NCBI RefSeq assembly: GCF_007565055.1
Contig: NC_044553.1
Span: 121,914,978 to 121,978,977, forward strand
Direction: 5' to 3'
DNA: 64,000 bases
Origin: Rhinopithecus roxellana
Lineage: Eukaryota > Chordata > Mammalia > Primates > Cercopithecidae
Shown here: positions 1 to 12,043 of the stretch, piece by piece
How positions within the stretch are numbered: the stretch's first letter is position 1
Layout of the letters: the number at the start of each line of letters is the position of its first letter
Notes under the pieces: generated by a model
The model's input: only the letters and a program-made list of their open reading frames with translations
Told to the model about the DNA's origin: nothing
Databases searched by the model: none
Made by a program: the position numbers and the translations under genes

Positions 1-844
1 ACTAAAGATGTTGGGCCGGATGCCTGACTGGGCAACATTCAGAGCATGTGACCAGTGCGTGATCCTGAAGCCATTCACAAGGTCTTTGCTCTGTGGTGCC
101 TTGGCCTTTTGCTTCCCTTCCTCCTAACCCCTGACCTTTACCAAATGGATCCTCGCCCCATATTATCGACCACTCAGTGTGACTCTTTGGAAAACATGAG
201 GGGAAAAGTGACTGTAGCATGGATTTTTTCTTTGTGAGAGAGTCGTAGAGATTCACAGTTGTCTTTCATTGTGTTCCTTTTCAGTCATTCAACAAGCCTT
301 TACTGCAGTCAGCTATGTGCCTAGCACTATTGGGTATGTTGGTGCAAAGTCACCTCAATGGGTTATAAAGAAGAGTGAGAGCGAGACGAGACATGAGGAC
401 CTACACATGTTTGTCTTTCTGTGTGGTTTTATAGCCCCTTAACAGACCAGCCAGATGGCTGATCTTAGGTCTGTTTCAAGTGACCCTGAGTTAAGATGCC
501 TTTTCAGCTTCCTAGAGAGGGCACCCAGACCCCCATGTTGCCTTCTGGGATTTTGTTTTCTCCTGTTAGTCAGGAGCCCCTAAACATAATTCACATTATC
601 AAACTGTTATAGCATTATCATTAGAAAGGAACTTCTTAGTAGTTGATTTAGATTTTTGGGTGTTACCGTATAGTCCATGAAGAACGACTTTTCTTTGATT
701 ATAGAACCCAAGGTTTCGCAATTCTTCTTTTTTCTACAAATATGATAAAATTAACATTGAATTCATCACCTACCTCATCATCACAGGCATCTTTTTAGGT
801 ACTAAGTGATTATATCCAAAAAGAACCATGTATTTCTAAGTGGT
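1..844. other. INO80 intron, unremarkable sequence
   Basis: No splice-bounded coding segment, RNA gene or recognisable young repeat. The INO80 exon that precedes 7331 is not present here, so this belongs to the intron upstream of that exon. Confidence 0.6.
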
Positions 845-1450
845 TCGAAGAAGGGAGGGGGAACGTAAAGGGAGGGAAAGAGGGTGGTGCGCTTGGAGAG
901 ATGAACCGAGGGGTAAGGGAGGAAAGAGGGGAAAACGAAAAAGAGGACGGGAAAAAGGACGAGGGAAAGGGGACACAGCCGGGGGGCGGGGGAGGGGAAG
1001 GGAAGGGGAGGGACGGTGAAGGGAAGGGAGGACGGGGGACGGGAAGGGAAGGGGACGGGGGTAAGGGACGCGGACGGGAACCGCGGCCTTGACGGGTGCA
1101 GGGCCGGGCCGGGGGCCGGGTCCGGGGGCCGGGCCGGGCCTGGGGCCGGGCCGGGGGCCGGGGCAGGGGCCGGGCCGTGGGCCGCGCCGGCCGGGGGCCG
1201 GGGCCCCGGGCCGCGTGGCCGGGGCCGGGGCCGGGCCGGGCCGGGGGCCGGGCTCGGGGGGCCGGGCCGGGGGACGGGCCGGGAGGGGGCCGGGCCGGGG
1301 TGGACGGTTCCGGTGGCGGGCCTGGCGGCCGGGGGCCGGGCAGGGGGACGGCCGTGTGCAGTTAAGTGTGACGGGAATGGGAAGGGAAGTGGGGAAGGGA
1401 GGGGGAAGGGAAGGGGTATGGAAGGGGGAAGGGAAGGGGTAAGAGTGAAT
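845..1450. repeat. G-rich purine / GGGCCGGG low-complexity island
   Basis: The + strand is dominated by GGGAAGGGG and GGGACGGG units (about 850-1080), then GGGCCGGG and GGGGCCGGG units (about 1095-1350), then GGGAAGGGG again to 1440. Almost every short window has four or more G-runs, so the G-quadruplex potential is very high. The apparent Gly/Arg/Pro reading frames here are composition artefacts. It is unusual for an intron; see findings for the artefact alternative. Confidence 0.8.
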
Positions 1451-1615
1451 TGAAGCGGGTACGGGAATGGACGAGTTGTACGTTAAGTTTGACTGGAAGG
1501 TAAGGGTTGCAGTTAATTTTCTAATTTCATGTAATGGGGAATTTGCAAGGGTTAATTTAAGGTAAGAGTAAGGGCACCGGTTAAATGGACTGGGGAAGGG
1601 ACGGTCCGGTCCTTT
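1451..1615. other. Irregular spacer between G-rich and CT-rich blocks
   Basis: Semi-repetitive sequence such as 'gggaatgg' and 'gtaagggt' with scattered unique bases. It marks the point where the + strand changes from purine-rich to pyrimidine-rich. I recognise no element. Confidence 0.5.
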
Positions 1616-2910
1616 TGAAGTTCTTTTTTCCTTTTACTTTTTCCTTTACGTTTCCTTTCCTTTCCTTTCCGTCCTGCCTTTCTTTTTCTTTTCTTCTTTT
1701 CTCGTTACCTTTTCCGTTCCTTGCCTTCCTTTCCTTTCATTTCCTTTTCCTTCCTTTGCTTACTTCTATTCTTTTTATCTTCTCTTTTTCCTTTCCTTTT
1801 CTTTCCTTTCCTTTGTTCCTTTCCTTTTCTATTCCTTTTTACCTTTCACTTTCTTCTTTCATTTCTTTATTTTTCCCGTTCCTTTAATTTTATCCTTCCT
1901 TTCTTCCTTTTCCTTTCTTGTTTCCTTCCTGTTTTCTTTAGGCTTCCTTTTTCCTTTCCTTTCTTTTTCAGTTTCCTTTTCCCGTTGTCCCTTTCTTTCC
2001 TTTTTTCCTTTTCCGTTCTCTTTCCTTTCCTTTTTCCTTTGCAAAAAAAAAAACTTTTTTTTCCTTTCCATTTTCTTTTTCCTTTCCTTTTCTTTCCTTT
2101 TCTTCCTGTTCCTTCCTTTTTCTCCTTTTCTTTCTTTCCTTCTTCTTTCCTTTCCTTTTCCTTTCCTTTTCTTTCCTTTTCCTTCCTTTTTCCTTTCCTT
2201 TTCCTTTCCTGTTCCTTTCCTGTTCCTTTCCTTTTTCCTTTCCTGTTTTTTCCTTGCTTCCTTTTTTCCTTTTTCCCCTTTTCCTTTCGTTTCCTTTTCC
2301 TTTTTTCCTTTTCCTCTTCCTTTTTCCTTTCTTTCCTTCCTTCTTCCTTTTCTTCCTTTTCTTCCTTTTTCCTTTTCCTTTCCTTTTCTTTCCTTTTTTC
2401 CTTTCCTTCCTTTCCTTTCTTTCTTCCTTCTTTCCTTGCCTTTCCTTTTCCTTCTTCCTTCCTTTCCTTTCCTTTTTCCTTTCCTTTCCGTTTTTCCTTA
2501 CTTTCTTTCCTTCTTTCCTTTTTCCTTTCCTTGTTCCTTTCCTCTTTCCTTTTTCCTTTCCTTTCCTTTCCTTTTTCTTTCCTTTCTTTCTTTTTCCTTT
2601 TTCCTTTTTTTCCTTTCCTTTCCGTTTTTCCTTTCCTTTCCTTTTTCCTTTCCTTTTTCCTTTCTTTTCCTGTTTCCTTTCCTTTTCCTTTTTCCTTTCC
2701 TTTTTTCCTTTCCTTCTTTCCTTTTTCCTTTCTTTTCCTTTCCTTTCCTGCTTTTCCTTTCCTTCTTTCCTTTCCTCTTTTTCCTTTCCTTCCTTTTCCC
2801 TTACTTTTTTTCCTTTCCTTTTTCCTTTCCTTTTTCCTTTCCTTTCCTTTTTCCTTTCCTTTCCTTTTTCCTTTCCTTTTTCCTTTCCTTTTTCCTTTCG
2901 TTTCCTTTCC
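1616..2910. repeat. (CCTTT)n / (AAAGG)n pyrimidine-purine tract, about 1.3 kb
   Basis: Nearly pure C/T on the + strand, built from CCTTT, CCTTTT and CCTTTTT units with sporadic interruptions; one A-run sits at 2043-2053. It runs directly into the poly-T of the minus-strand Alu at 2911, so it looks like an expanded Alu A-tail with AAAGG-type units on the Alu sense strand. The long frames across it (up to 412 codons) are Phe/Ser/Leu or Lys/Arg/Glu low complexity, not genes. Confidence 0.92.
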
Positions 2911-3206
2911 TTTTTTTGACAGGGTGTCACTCTGTCACCCAGGCTCTGGAGTGCAGTAGAACACAGTAGAGCGATTACAGCTCACTGCATCCTTGACTTC
3001 CCAGGCTCTACTGACTCTCCTACCTCAGCCTCACAAGTAGCTGAGACTACAGGCTTGTACCACCACACCCAGCTAATTTTGTATTTTGTAGAGACAGGGT
3101 TTTGAGCTGTTGCCAAGGCTGGTCTTGAACTCCTGACCTCAAGTGATCCACTCACTTCAGCTTCTCAAAGTGTTAGGATTACAGGCGTGAGCCACCGCAC
3201 CTGGCC
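2911..3206 (-). mobile_element. Alu (AluS/J-like), source of the CT tract
   Basis: Reverse-oriented Alu from the T-run through 'gacagggtgtcactctgtc' to 'gccaccgcacctggcc'. It is moderately diverged. Confidence 0.9.
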
Positions 3207-3510
3207 AAAAATTACTTATCTTTTTGCTTCTAATACTTCCTTTTGTTGTACTGCTCAAATGCCTTGTCTTTTCCCACCAGTCCCCCATACCCCCACCCTG
3301 TACCCATTCCCTGACACCCCATGCTCATATTTTGGGTCTTCTCAAGAATTATCAAAGAAAAGTCCTAGCCATTGAATGACTCCATCAACTCTCTCACAGG
3401 TGTCAGAGGAGCCTTTGATTCCTTGCCTCTGTACCCACCAAAGCAGGAGAGGAAGATGTATGGAGCAAAAGCAGTCTTCTCAGTGCCGAAGTGGGAAGGA
3501 TTGCTTATCC

Positions 3511-3777
3511 TTTTTAAGAGATGGAATCTCACTCTGTTGCTTAGGCTGGAGTGCACTGGTGTGATGTGTAGCTCACTGCATCCTTGAACTCCTGGGCTCA
3601 AATGATCCTCTTGCTTCAGTGTCCCAGGTAGCTGGGTTTATAGGTGTGTGCCACCATGCCTGGCTAATTTTTTTTTTAAGATTTTTGTGTAGATGCAGGG
3701 TCTTGCTGTATTGCCCAAGCTGATCTCAAACTCCTAGCCTGAAGTTATCCTTGCACCTCAGCCTTCCAGAGATTAGT
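3511..3777 (-). mobile_element. AluJ-like element, 5' truncated
   Basis: A diverged reverse Alu ('gagatggaatctcactctgttgc' region) with both monomers recognisable. It ends abruptly in 'ccagagattag' before the usual terminal motif. Confidence 0.8.
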
Positions 3778-4128
3778 ACGACCCTAAAAAGCTCAATCAG
3801 TTTTTATTTGAAGCCTTATTGTGGTTAAATATTCTTCTTTGGGCCTGTGAGGTACCACGCCTCCTTCCATTTACATCATCCCATATCTGTGGGAAAATGT
3901 GTTTATAAATTGGCAGATGCCCTTCAGCCTTTTGATTTACACTACATGATTTAATCATAAAGATGGCATTTTATGAATCAAATAAAATTATGAAATATTA
4001 ACTTTTGTGATAAAATTCAAGGATAAACTAGTAGAACTTTCATCAGAGCACGAAGCATTTGGAATCACTAACTGAGAGACCGCCACCCGTGGTCTGTTAT
4101 CCATGCCTCCCTATGAAAGTTGTGTTTA

Positions 4129-4423
4129 GGCCGGGCGTGGTGGCTTAAGCCTGTAATCCCAGCACTTTGGGAGGCCAAGACAGGTGGATCACGAGGTCAG
4201 GAGATCGAGACCATCCTGGCTAACATAGTGAAACTCCGTCTCTACTAAAATATAAAAACTAGCCGGGCAAGGTAGTGGGCGCCTGTAGTCCCAGCTACTC
4301 GGGAGGCTGAGGCAGGAGAATAGCATGAACCCGGGAGGCGGAGCTTGCAGTGAGCTGAGATCAAGCCACTGCACTCCAGCCTGGGCGACAGAGCGAGACT
4401 CCGTCTCAAAAAATAAAAATTAA
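4129..4423 (+). mobile_element. AluY-lineage element, forward member of an inverted pair
   Basis: Full-length from 'ggccgggcgtggtgg' to the A-tail, flanked by the direct repeat 'aaagttgtgttta' at 4116-4128 and 4424-4436. Confidence 0.93.
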
Positions 4424-4439
4424 AAAGTTGTGTTTATTA

Positions 4440-4749
4440 GTTTGTTTGTTTGTTTGTTTTTTTTGAGACGGAGTCTCGCTCTGTCGCCCAGGCTGGAGTG
4501 CAGTGGCCAGATCTCAGCTCACTGCAAGCTCCGCCTCCCGGGTTCAAGCCATTCTCCTGCCTCCGCCTCCCGAGTAGCTGGGACTACAGGCGCCCGTCAC
4601 CTCGCCCGGCTAGTTTTTTGTATTTTTTTTTAGTAGAGACGGGGTTTCACCGGGTTAGCCAGGATGGTCTCGATCTCCTGACCTCGTGATCCGCCCGTCT
4701 CGGCCTCCCAAAGTGCTGGGATCACAGGCTCGAGCCACCGCGCCCGGCC
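4440..4749 (-). mobile_element. AluY/YR-like element, reverse member of an inverted pair
   Basis: Full-length reverse Alu ending 'cgcccggcc', directly followed by a third copy of the flank repeat 'aaagttgtgttta' (4751-4763). The two Alus are separated by under 40 bases. Confidence 0.93.
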
Positions 4750-5542
4750 GAAAGTTGTGTTTAATTCAATGCAAATAATGGGCAGATTTCTACAGGACAT
4801 ACCTACCTTAGTGATTAACCAGGATGTTTATTTCAAAATAGTTCTTTCACTGATACTTATGTTTAACATTGATATGTCATCAGTCACTTCAGCAGTATTT
4901 ATAGCATCTTCATTTTATAGTCCAGGAAACAGACTGTCAGCAGTCAAGTGACTTTACCAAGGAAGAATAGCCTGAAGGGATGAGAGCATCCTGATGTCAG
5001 TATATTTGTTTCTGGTGTTTTTGTTGTTGTTGTTTTGTGTTTTTTTTGTTTTTGTTTTTGTTTTTGGTTTTGTGGGGTTTTTTTTGTTTTTTGGTTTTTT
5101 TCCTTACTGGAATCCACAAAATAAAAAATTCATTTTACACTGTGATTTGAGTACCTTTATTCTGCATTTGAAACTTCACAAAACATTACTTACCCTTATG
5201 ACTTGTAATGCGTTAGAGTATTTTCTAATCTCTTTTTTCTTTATTTAATGCTGTCTAAAGCACCAAACTGATGTCATGACCAATGATAGGTGTGACCTGC
5301 ACTTTGAATAATACTAATCTAAATGAATTTCCAGTTGGATTATCCACTACAAACATGAAAAAAAGGGGAGGATTAACAGCTTGACTTATAAGGACTGTCC
5401 TGTTTGCTCACCAGTGTAATGCAATCTATTTTCCTTAGAGATATTCTAGAAAATAGCCTGAGGTGTCAGGAATATGAAGATGCAAGATAATCTTAAGATA
5501 TATTTATGCAATCTATACGAACTGGGCTAAAACTGAGCCCTT

Positions 5543-5544
<2 letters not shown>

Positions 5545-5577
<33 letters not shown>
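5545..5577. repeat. (TG)n microsatellite
   Basis: About 16 uninterrupted TG units in INO80 intronic DNA. Confidence 0.98.
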
Positions 5578-5582
<5 letters not shown>

Positions 5583-5607
5583 AATCTTAGAGTCAAAAGC
5601 CTGTTCT

Positions 5608-5881
5608 GGGCACAGTGGCTCACGCCTGTAATCCCAGCACATTGGGAGGCTGAGGCACGTGGATCACCTGAGGTAGGAGACCAACCTGGTCAACATAGTG
5701 AAGTCCTGTCTCTACTAAAAATACAAAAATTAGCCAGGCATGATGGCGGGCACCTGTAATCCCAGCTACTCGGGGGGCTGAGGCAGGAGAATTGCTTTAA
5801 CCAAGGAGGTGGAGGTTGCAGTGAGCCGAGATCACGCCCCTACACTCCAGCCTGGGTGTCAGAGCTAGACTCCATCTCCAA

Positions 5882-5913
<32 letters not shown>

Positions 5914-5915
5914 AG
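5608..5915 (+). mobile_element. AluS-like element
   Basis: Forward Alu from 'gggcacagtggctcacgcc' to an A-tail with AAAAG units. The flanking direct repeat is 'gcctgttct'. Confidence 0.9.
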
Positions 5916-6250
5916 AGCCTGTTCTTTGTGATCTGGTATGGGCTTGTTCCCAGAAGACATTCAGTAAATATTTGCTGCTCGAGTGAGCGACAGTGGTACC
6001 AACTGGTTTGTTTGTAATTCAGTGTTTCTTTGAAAGAACATAGGAAGTAGAAGGAAACTGAGAAAACCATATTTAATCATTTCTGTGTAAGGGCTGTGTT
6101 GGCATTCATCCAAAAGTGCTTAGTTCCAGCCTGTCTTCATGGACTGATCCTAAATTCAAGTTAGCACATAAAAGTCACGGCCTGGGTCTTAGTTCTTTGA
6201 GTCATTTTTCAGGGACTCAACTTTCTTCATCTTAAAAATGAGTGTTTTGA

Positions 6251-6540
6251 CGCTGGGCGCGGTGGCTCGCGTCTGTAATTCCAGCAATTTGGGAGGCCAA
6301 GGCGGGCGAATCACAAGGTCAGGAGTTCAAGACCAGCCTGGCCAATATGGTGAAACCCCATCTCTACTAAAAATATAAAAAATTAGGCGGGTGTGGTGGT
6401 GAGTGCCTATAGTCCCAGCTACTCGGGAGGCTGAGGCAGGAGCTTGTACCCAGGAGACAGAGGTTGCAGTGAGCTGAGATCACACCACTGCACTCCAGCC
6501 TGGGTGACAGAGTGAAACTCCATCCAGAAAACAAAAAAAA
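6251..6540 (+). mobile_element. AluS-like element
   Basis: Forward Alu with slightly diverged flanking direct repeats ('aatgagtgttttg' and 'aatgggtgctttg') and a small deletion after 'gaggcaggag'. Confidence 0.88.
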
Positions 6541-6672
6541 TGGGTGCTTTGGAATAATAACATTAGTCCCCAAACTATTATAAGTCATGATTCTTAGAGA
6601 AAACCAGGAAGTACTAATTTACTTGACCCCTCTGTATGAACTAGGAATGGTTCGATTTAAAAATATGACAGA

Positions 6673-7004
6673 GGCCGGGCGCAGTGGCTCAAGCCTGTAA
6701 TCCCAGCACTTTGGGAGGCCGAGACGGGAGGATCACGAGGTCAGGAGATCAAGACCATCCTGGCTAACATGGTGAAACCCCGTCTCTACTAAAAATACAA
6801 AAAACTAGCCGGGCGTGGTGGCGGGCGCCTGTAGTTCCAGCTACTCGGAGGCTGAGGCGGGAGAATGGCGTGAACTCGGGAGGCAGAGCTTGCAGTGAGC
6901 TGAGATCCGGCCGCTGCACTCCAGCCCGGGCGACAGAGCGAGACTCCGTCTCAAAATAAATAAATTAAATAAATAAATAAATAAATAAATATTAAAATAA
7001 AAAT
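6673..7004 (+). mobile_element. AluYR-like element with (AAAT)n tail
   Basis: Forward AluY bearing 'gctcaagcctg' and 'actagccgggcg'. The tail has become (AAAT)n at about 6955-6992. Target-site duplications are 'aaaaatatgacag' and 'aaaaatatgatag'. Confidence 0.92.
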
Positions 7005-7330
7005 AAAAATATGATAGAGAAGTCTGTACATCTGTGGTAACATATTTTTCTGTTATATTTGCTACATGTTTATACTTGTGTTGCCTATCAATCATTTATT
7101 AGTGGGTAGCAAAAGTTTATCTTCAGATTGGAAGGTGACCTCCATGTTTGATTGTAAGAACAGAGCAACATTGTATAATGCTTTACAGAAATATCAATCA
7201 GGCCTAGGTAACCACCAAAACTCTTTTTAGTCCTAGACTCTATGTTCTATATTCAGAGATCTCTCTCTTTTGATACATGCCATTTTTTCTTTTCAGTTTT
7301 TCCTTTAACATATCTCTCCCTTTTGTGCAG

Positions 7331-7403
7331 GAATGACATCTTTGTGTTCCTGTTAAGCACACGAGCTGGAGGACTAGGTATCAATCTCACTGCTGCAGAC
7401 ACA
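7331..7403 (+). CDS. INO80: INO80 coding exon, eighth from last (motif V)
   Basis: Acceptor 'ttttgtgcag' and donor 'gtaagt' bound 73 bases. The first base completes an arginine codon begun upstream, followed by 24 codons from NDIF to TAADT. It carries SNF2 motif V (STRAGGLGINL), which couples ATP hydrolysis to DNA translocation. The open frame continues into the intron for 9 more codons, which are not coding. The following intron is about 9.6 kb. Confidence 0.96.
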
Positions 7404-8954
7404 GTAAGTAATGAGAGTACAATCAACTAGATATGCAGGTTTTCTACTATGAAACCTACTGTGCAGGTTTTTCTACTATGGCATTCAGTTTGTGTTACCC
7501 TTTGCTTTTGTATCACAAACTTGCAAACTTTTTATTTCTTTGCCTCTTGTATTAAAAGACTCTAGTTGCTCTTTGACTGGAACTAGAGTATTTTAGCTTT
7601 CCTTACGGACTTTACTATTCATTTTCTTTGAATACGTTTGTTTTTGTTTTTGTTTTTTGAGACAGGGCCTCACTCTTGTCACCCAGGCTGGCGTGCAGTG
7701 GCATGATCATGGGTCACTGTAGCTTCTTCAACCTCCCTAGTCTCAGGTGATCCTCCCACCTCACCCTCCCAAGTAGCTGGGACTACAGGCATGCGCCACC
7801 ATGCCCAGCTAATTTTTGTAGTTTTTGTAGAGATGGGGTTTCGCCGTGTTGCCCAGGCTGGTCTTGAACTCCGAGGCTCAAGTGATCCACCTGCCTCCAC
7901 CTCCCAAAGTGCTGGGATTACAGGCGTGAGCCACTGTGCCTTGCCTGAATAAGTTTCTTACACATTCATTCGACAGTTATTTCACGAATGCGTACTATGT
8001 GTCTGATACTGTTCGCGACACTTAGGGTACATCAGAGAAAACAGACTGGAAAAAAATCAGTCAGTCCATCCAGATTTGTTTTAGGAGCTATAATTGAACA
8101 CATCAGAAAGGATTGTTTTGTTACTCTTATGCATTATTCCATTAATGGAAAAACCCATTTTTTGTATCCTGAACTTTAAAAGGTGGTTGGAGAGCAATGA
8201 AAAGGGTAATTTCAAAAATAAGATTGAAAAGCCATTCCAACAAAGTATCCACTCTTTCCTACCCAGTGTCCTTGCAGGAATGCTTCAGTGTTTGAAAGGG
8301 GGAAGAAAAGAGGATTCCTGGCTGGGTGTGGTGGCTCACATCTGTAATCCCAGCACTTTGGGAGGCCAAGGAGGGTGAATCACGAGGTCAAAAGATCAAG
8401 ACCATCCTGGGCCAACATGATGAAACTGTGTCTCTGCTAAAAATACAAAAAAAAAAAAAAAATTGGCTGGCGTGGTGACACGTGCCTATAGTCCCAGCTA
8501 CTCAGAAGGTGAGGCAGGACAGTCCCTTGAACCCGGGAGGCAGAGGCTGCAGTGAGCCAAGATCACACCACAACACTCCAGCCTGGGTGACAGAGCAAGA
8601 CTCTGTCTCAAAAAAGAAAACAGAAAAGAAGATTCTTTTTGAATCTCAAAATTATTCCTAAGATTCAAATATATTGGCCGGGCGCGGTGGCTCAAGCCTG
8701 TAATCCCAGCACTTTGGGAGGCCGAGACGGGCGGATCACGAGGTCAGGAGATCGAGACCATCCTGGCTAACACAGTGAAACCCCGTCTCTACTAAAAATA
8801 CAAAAACTAGCCGGGCGAGGTGGCGGGCGCCTGTAGTCCCAGCTACTCGGGAGGCTGAGGCGGGAGAATGGCGCAAACCCGGGAGGCGGAGCTTGCAGTG
8901 AGCTGAGATCGGGCCACTGCACTCCAGTCCGGGCGACAGAGCGAGACTCCGCCT

Positions 8955-8991
<37 letters not shown>

Positions 8992-11900
8992 TTCAAATAT
9001 ATTTAATAAAAATTTTAGTGACGAGATTTAAAAAAATCCATAAATAGGAAATTGTTTTATAAAAGGCATGACTCTAAAAATGGCACTTAATATGACTATC
9101 ATGGTGCCTCTCTGAAATATATAACATCAAAATCCCCACAACTGTGAGGAGAAAGCAAACTCATGAGGGTAATGGAGAAATGAGGTACAGGAGTGTAGAG
9201 GCTTGAATAGATTCATAGCAGCAGGGGGAATCTCTCCCTCTCTCTCTCTCTCTCTCTGTCGCTAATCTGATACTACAGATTCTGTAATAGCAACTATAGG
9301 ATGTACCTTCCTTGGCATCTAAACTTTCAGTCAGTTAACCAGGTACGGCAAGACATCAGCGCCCGAGGGCCACTGGAGGCGTTGCTGGGTAGCTGTACAT
9401 CCTCAGCATCTGTCATCCTATGGGAGGGCTGTCAGTGTAGTGTGTGTTGTTCTGTGGGTTCTCTGATGTGGTGGCTCACTTGAGCCATATCACATAGTTT
9501 CTACCATATCAGATAGTAGAAACCTGCCTTTCTCCTTGTTACCTCTTGGTTCTCTGCCCTCTGTATCTTTTAAGAATTTCAACATAGTCATACTCTCAAT
9601 GTGAGTACAAGATTCATCACTTTGTCCAAGCTGGTCTTTTGGACTCCACTCTCAGTTCCCAGCTTCATACCTGTTGATCCAAATCCATTCTTTGCTATGC
9701 TGGTACTCTGTTAGTTTCTCTGTACCCTTTATTAATCATGCCACTCCTTTGATTAAAACTTCAGGAATTCTCCATCAATTATAAAATAAAGTATAAGGCT
9801 CTTCATTTGTGTCCTTTATCTGCCTTTACAGCCTAATTATCAGACCACTTTCCCTTCCAAATTTTATATTCCAGAAATAATGATTGGCTTGTAGTTTCCT
9901 GAACACACCATGCCATATCACACTGTTGGATAAAGTGTTCCCTCAGCCTAAGTCATCCTCCCATGAGTCTCCTCTTCCACCTGGTGAACTTCTGTTTGTT
10001 CTTTAAAACCCCATTCAGGTGTCAATATTCCTTCCCCAGCCCCTCCCTTTATTCAAGTTAATCAAAATGCATTGTAAGTAATTATTTTACGTACTAGACT
10101 TTGGCCTCAACAATGGAAGAAAGTCAAAAGTCTGCATTTCTAGGCTGAGCACGGTGGCTCACACTCGTAATCCCAACACTTTGGGAGGCCAAGGTGGGCA
10201 GATGGCTTGTAAGACCAGCCTGGCCTACATGGTGAAACCCCATCTCTACTAAATATACAAAAATTAGCTGTATGTGCTGGCGCATGGTTGTGGTCCCAGC
10301 TACTCGGGAGGCTGAGGCAGGAGAATCACTTGAACCCAGGAGGCAGAGGTTGCAGTGAGCCAAGATCGCACCACTGCACTCCATCCTGGGCAGTAGAGTG
10401 AGACTCCATCTCAAAAAAAAAAAAAAAAAGGCTGTATTTCTAGTACCTGGAACAGTTTCATTTGTTCATTCATTCATTCATTCATTAGACAGATGTTTAA
10501 TGAGCATCCACCAAAGGCCCAGCATTGTTTTAGGCGCTAGGAATTCAGCATGCAACAAAACAAAGTTCCATTTCTATCTTCTTAGTTACTATAAATTACA
10601 TTTCTAGTGGCAGGAGAGGAGACAAAGCATAAAGAAATGGAAAAAAAACTAATAATATGGGGCCAGGTGCGGTGGCTCACACCTGTAATCCCAGCACTTT
10701 GGGAGGCGGAGGCAGGCGGATTACAGGGTCAGGAGTTCGACACCAGCTTGGCCAATATGGTGAAACCCTCTCTCTAATAAAAATACAAAAAAATTAGCCT
10801 GGGCATGGTGGTGGGCGCCTGCAGTCCCAGCTATTCGGGAGGCTCAGGCAGGAGAATTGCTTGAACCCAGGAGTCAGAGGTTGCAGTGAGCCAAGATCAC
10901 GCCACTGTACTCCAGCCTGGGCGACAGAGCAAGAGTCCATCTCAAAAACAAACAAAAAACTGGTAATATGAATGCTATGAAGAAAAATTCATCAGGTAAG
11001 GAGTGATAGCATGAGAATGATCAGGGGTTGCTGTTTTATATGGATTGGTAAGGCATCTCTGATAAGGTGACATTTGAGCCAAGATCTGAAGAAAGTAAGG
11101 AGGTAACCTAAGCATATACCTGGCAGAAGGAAGAGCATTCCAGGCAGAGGAGATAAGTGAAAAGCCCGAAGGTGAGAACATGCTTGGCATATTCAAGCAA
11201 AAAGGAGGAGCCCAGAGTGGGTAGAACAGAATCAACTATGGGGAGAGTAGTATGAGATGGCCATTGCAGAAGCAGATCATATAGGGTTTAGTAGCTATGG
11301 TAAGAACTTTGAGATGGAGAGCAATTGCAAGAGTTTGAACAGAGGAGTAACATGATCTGGTTTGAGTTTTAAATGCGTCCTTCTGGCTTCTGTTTAGAGT
11401 GGGAGAAAAAAATGAAACACTACAAGGAGACATAAGCAGGAAGAGTATCGGACGTTAAGTGGCAGTGTCACCCAGGCAGCAGAGTCTGAAGTTCAGAAGA
11501 AAGATTAGGGTTAAAGCTGTATTTTCTTTTCTTTCCTTTTTTTGTTTTTTTGTTTTTGTTTTTTTGGAGACAGAGTCTTGCTCTGTCATTCAGGCTGGAG
11601 TGCAGTGGCTTGATCTCGGCTCACTTGAACCTCCACCTCTCAGGTTCAAGTGATTCTCCCACCTCAGCCTCCCGAGTAGCTGGGACTACAGGCACACACC
11701 ACCATTACCAGCTAATTTTTATGTTTTTAGTAGAGACGGGGTTTCACCATGTTGGCCAGGCTGGTCTTGAACTCCTGACCTCAGGTGATCTGCCTGCCTC
11801 GGCCTCCCAAAGTGTTGGGATTACAGGCCTGAGCCACCTGGCCTTAAAGCTGTATTTTCAAATCATGAGGCTGTAGATGATATTTAAGACCATGAGGCTG

Positions 11901-11995
11901 TATGAGGTCACCTGGGAAGGTCTAGCATAAGTTCATTTTATTAAAATATGTTTCTGTTCTTTTCAGCTTGCCTATCTCAGGTTTAGTCTGTGGTT

Positions 11996-12043
<48 letters not shown>

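Noticed and set aside
901..1453. Gly/Arg/Pro-rich overlapping frames of 60-145 codons
   Set aside because: All three + frames are open because of the GGGCCGGG composition. There are no stops by chance, no family resemblance and no splice sites.
1721..2969. A 412-codon Phe/Ser/Leu frame and a 320-codon Lys/Arg/Glu frame on the other strand
   Set aside because: Direct readout of the CCTTT tract. Low complexity; it ends in an Alu.
1..7330. A further upstream INO80 exon
   Set aside because: I searched for the segment preceding the RND codons with a GT donor and found none, so the previous exon must lie to the left of the window.
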